Below are positions 4,381 to 6,086 of a DNA stretch of 6,086 bases, piece by piece. The stretch covers positions 1 through 6,086 of the forward strand of contig CAZNBB010000178.1 in assembly GCA_964571225.1 (NCBI GenBank), given 5' to 3'. Origin of the DNA: DATFML01 sp964571225 (lineage in GTDB: Bacteria; Pseudomonadota; Gammaproteobacteria; DATFLG01). The first letter of the stretch is position 1; each line of letters begins with the position of its first letter. The notes under the pieces are model-generated. The model ran no database searches and was not told the DNA's origin. It worked only from the letters and a program-made list of their open reading frames with translations. Position numbers and translations under genes: made by a program.

Positions 4381-4865
4381 GGGCCCGTGCCTGTTACCGG
4401 TGTCCGGCCGGCGCAACGGCGTGGCGACGCTGCATAATCGCGCTGGTGGCTTGCCTGGGTGCGACCCTGGCGCTGGCGGCGGCCGGGTCGCCGCCCCCTG
4501 CCACATCCCCCAAGGCGCCGCCGTTGGCCCACGTGCGCCAGTTGGACGCCATGTCCGGCCGGCTGGTGAGTCGCATCAAGGCCGGCACCGCCAAGGCGGC
4601 GCCCTTCCGCGTTCATGTGGCGGTCTACCGGGAAATGCTCCGGGAGCTCATGCTGGCCAACCCGGAGGTCGACAGGGTCGATCGGCTGCCCAATTCGCTG
4701 CTCATGAAGCTGGTGCGCATGGCCGCCCTGCTGCAGGCCGCGGCCGCCTGCCAGACCGGGCGCGACATCATCTGTTCGTTGACGTTGGTCAGCGAACTGG
4801 ACCGTCAGCAACAGCGGCTCGGTGCCGCCCTGGATCACCGCCCGGGCAGAGAGGGCAGCTCTTGA
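4377..4865 (+). CDS. Small exported alpha-helical protein encoded just before the permease, function unknown
   Basis: From the GTG at 4377 the product has 162 residues. It begins with an arginine-rich segment, then a hydrophobic core (IIALVACLGATLALAAAG at 20-37), giving a Sec-type signal peptide probably cut after the AAA at 34-36. LVAC at 23-26 resembles a lipobox, but the hydrophobic stretch continues well beyond it. A Pro-rich linker (GSPPPATSPKAPP at 37-49) leads to a predicted all-helical domain at about 50-150, where Cys125 and Cys133 could form a disulfide in the periplasm. I recognise no family. The start is chosen for its GTGA overlap with the leader frame; upstream GTG and TTG codons would add up to 38 unlikely, arginine-rich residues. 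The end overlaps the permease start, so the protein is probably a periplasmic or membrane-anchored partner of that transporter. Confidence 0.8.
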   Translation: MRARACYRCPAGATAWRRCIIALVACLGATLALAAAGSPPPATSPKAPPLAHVRQLDAMSGRLVSRIKAGTAKAAPFRVHVAVYREMLRELMLANPEVDRVDRLPNSLLMKLVRMAALLQAAAACQTGRDIICSLTLVSELDRQQQRLGAALDHRPGREGSS

Positions 4866-5995
4866 ACCGGGTCCTGGCCGGCGTGGGCGTCGAATTCGGT
4901 CGCACGGTGTGGTCCATCGCCGTAGAGGCGGGCCCCTGGGTCCTGTTGAGCCTGGTGGCGGGCGGACTGGTGCACGAGTTCGTCGCCTCCACCCGCCTGG
5001 CCCGATGGCTCGGTCGGCGCGGCCCGGTCGGCCTCGCCGCTGCCGTGCTGCTGGGTGCGCTGCTCCCCATCTGCAGTTGCGGCGTGGTTCCGCTGGCGGT
5101 CAGCTTCTACCGCGCCGGCCTGCGCACCGGCACGGTCATGGCGTTCACGGCGGCCACGCCCATCATCAACCCCGCCGCCGTGATCCTGTCCCTGGCGCTG
5201 CTCGGCCCCCGCATCACCGCGGCCTACGTGCTGCTCGGGCTGGTGCTGCCCGTGCTGCTGGGGTTGGCCACCGAGCGCTGGGGGGAGGGGCCCGTGGGTG
5301 CGGACGCCGGCGCGGCGGCAGTGCGGCCGCTGTCGCCGGAAGCGCCGCCGCCGGGCGGGTCCCTTGGGTGGCGAGTGGTGCGAGCGCTGGGGTGGGGCAT
5401 ACTGGAGCTCGGCCCCAGCATCGGTTTCTACCTGCTGGTGGGCGTGCTGCTGGCGGCCCTGGTGATGGTGCTGGTGCCCCAGGGCTGGATTGCGCACTAT
5501 CTGGGGGGTAGCTCCCTGCTGGGGCTGGCGGCTGTGGCGCTGTTCGGCGCCAGCATCTACGTGTGCGCCGTGGCCAACATTCCCGTGGCTGCCACCCTGC
5601 TGGCCGCCGGTGCCGGCCCCGGCGCGGCCATCGTCTTCCTGGTGACCGGCACGGCCACCAACCTTCCCGAGCTGCTGGCCCTCTATCACACCATCGGCAA
5701 ACGTACCGTGCTGCTCTATGCCTCGGCGCTGGTCGCGGCGTCCTTCGTCGCCGGCATGGTGGTCAATGCCTGGCTGTTGCCGGGGTTCATACCGGTGTTC
5801 GATCCCCTGCGGGGCCTGGACGGTGTTGCCGCCAGCGCCCGTTGGCAGCCCACCGTTTCTGCCGGTGTGGCCACGGCTTCGGTTTACCTGCTGGCCGTGC
5901 TCGGATGCTGGGGAGGCTGGCTGCGGCTCCGGCAGCGCCTCAGGGGGAGGGACGAGGCCGGCGGTTGCGGTGGTGGCTGCTGCGGAGCGGACTAG
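4862..5995 (+). CDS. PF03773-family permease (ArsP / Cu-Zn efflux SO_0444-like) with Cys-rich C-terminal tail
   Basis: The 377-residue inner-membrane protein fits the permease family that includes the organoarsenical exporter ArsP and SO_0444-type metal exporters. The first half has helices near 16-38, 54-78, 91-113 and 118-137, with the hallmark PICSCGVVPLAVSFYRAGL at 69-87 (Cys71 and Cys73) and the conserved TAATPIINPAAVILSL at 96-111. A variable, Pro/Gly/Ala-rich cytoplasmic linker spans 138-168. The second half repeats the pattern, with ASIYVCAVANIPVAATL at 230-246 and VTGTATNLPELL at 261-272, and ends with a helix near 332-352. The tail GGCGGGCCGAD has three cysteines that could bind metal. 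The TTG at 4862 is the start: GAGGG lies six bases upstream, and TTGA overlaps the preceding stop. Starts further upstream would give an implausible N-terminus. The exact substrate cannot be read from the sequence. Confidence 0.92.
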   Translation: MNRVLAGVGVEFGRTVWSIAVEAGPWVLLSLVAGGLVHEFVASTRLARWLGRRGPVGLAAAVLLGALLPICSCGVVPLAVSFYRAGLRTGTVMAFTAATPIINPAAVILSLALLGPRITAAYVLLGLVLPVLLGLATERWGEGPVGADAGAAAVRPLSPEAPPPGGSLGWRVVRALGWGILELGPSIGFYLLVGVLLAALVMVLVPQGWIAHYLGGSSLLGLAAVALFGASIYVCAVANIPVAATLLAAGAGPGAAIVFLVTGTATNLPELLALYHTIGKRTVLLYASALVAASFVAGMVVNAWLLPGFIPVFDPLRGLDGVAASARWQPTVSAGVATASVYLLAVLGCWGGWLRLRQRLRGRDEAGGCGGGCCGAD

Positions 5996-6086
5996 TGGTC
6001 CATGCGGGAAATAGTGTGTCTTTCAGAGCCACGCCAATGGGCCAAGGCAAGGCGCGCTGGGCAGGGAATGGCAGGCCCTTTCCAAG
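5996..6086. other. Short sequence after the permease, no feature seen
   Basis: No terminator with a T-run and no convincing gene start is visible in these 91 bases before the window ends. Confidence 0.4.

Noticed and set aside
4400..4861. Upstream extension of the permease frame (531 codons in all)
   Set aside because: The extra 154 residues are Arg/Gly/Pro-rich with no membrane or domain features and lie over the secreted-protein gene; the TTG at 4862 has a good ribosome-binding site and an overlapping junction.
4835..5689. Long minus-strand frame opposite the permease
   Set aside because: Its product is rich in His, Gln, Gly and Arg with no domain, the mirror image of a hydrophobic GC-rich gene.

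Overview
The window looks like chromosome from a GC-rich gammaproteobacterium or close relative. From about 1,250 onward the DNA is strongly GC-rich (42 of 60 bases are G/C in 5041-5100), and most genes there belong to proteobacterial families: a YcgN/UPF0260 protein, an EncFtn-type ferritin-like protein, a MerB-family lyase and a PF03773 permease. The left end differs. Bases 480-780 are AT-rich (16 of 60 G/C in 661-720) and adjoin the start of a secreted protein resembling the PEP-CTERM-associated choice-of-anchor E proteins. I cannot assign a species.

Layout. (1) 1-190, minus: N-terminus of an exported protein that runs off the window. (2) 191-1254: no confident gene. It holds one possible 53-codon exported-peptide frame (239-400) and several inverted repeats. 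(3) 1255-2759, minus, read right to left: YcgN, then EncFtn-like ferritin, then MerB-like organomercurial lyase. The last two overlap by four bases (GTGA). (4) 3030-4143, minus, read right to left: a 46-residue MscL-like N-terminal fragment with a very good ribosome-binding site, a four-helix membrane protein with an FEF/HYV/DYN motif, and a second four-helix membrane protein. (5) 4218-4252: two face-to-face promoters that overlap in the same 35 bp. (6) 4315-5995, plus: a possible 21-codon leader peptide, a small secreted alpha-helical protein, and a CSCG-type permease with a Cys-rich tail. Start and stop codons overlap at both junctions (GTGA, then TTGA).

How they fit together. Metal handling is the common theme: a Cys-cluster protein, an iron-oxidising ferritin-like protein, an organomercurial lyase and a probable metal or metalloid exporter. 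This is inferred from family membership and gene order. The points most worth a second look are the EncFtn protein that lacks an encapsulin-targeting tail and is coupled to a MerB homologue with all catalytic residues, the translated-looking MscL stub, the overlapping divergent promoters, and the leader peptide whose start codon can be buried in a hairpin upstream of the permease operon.
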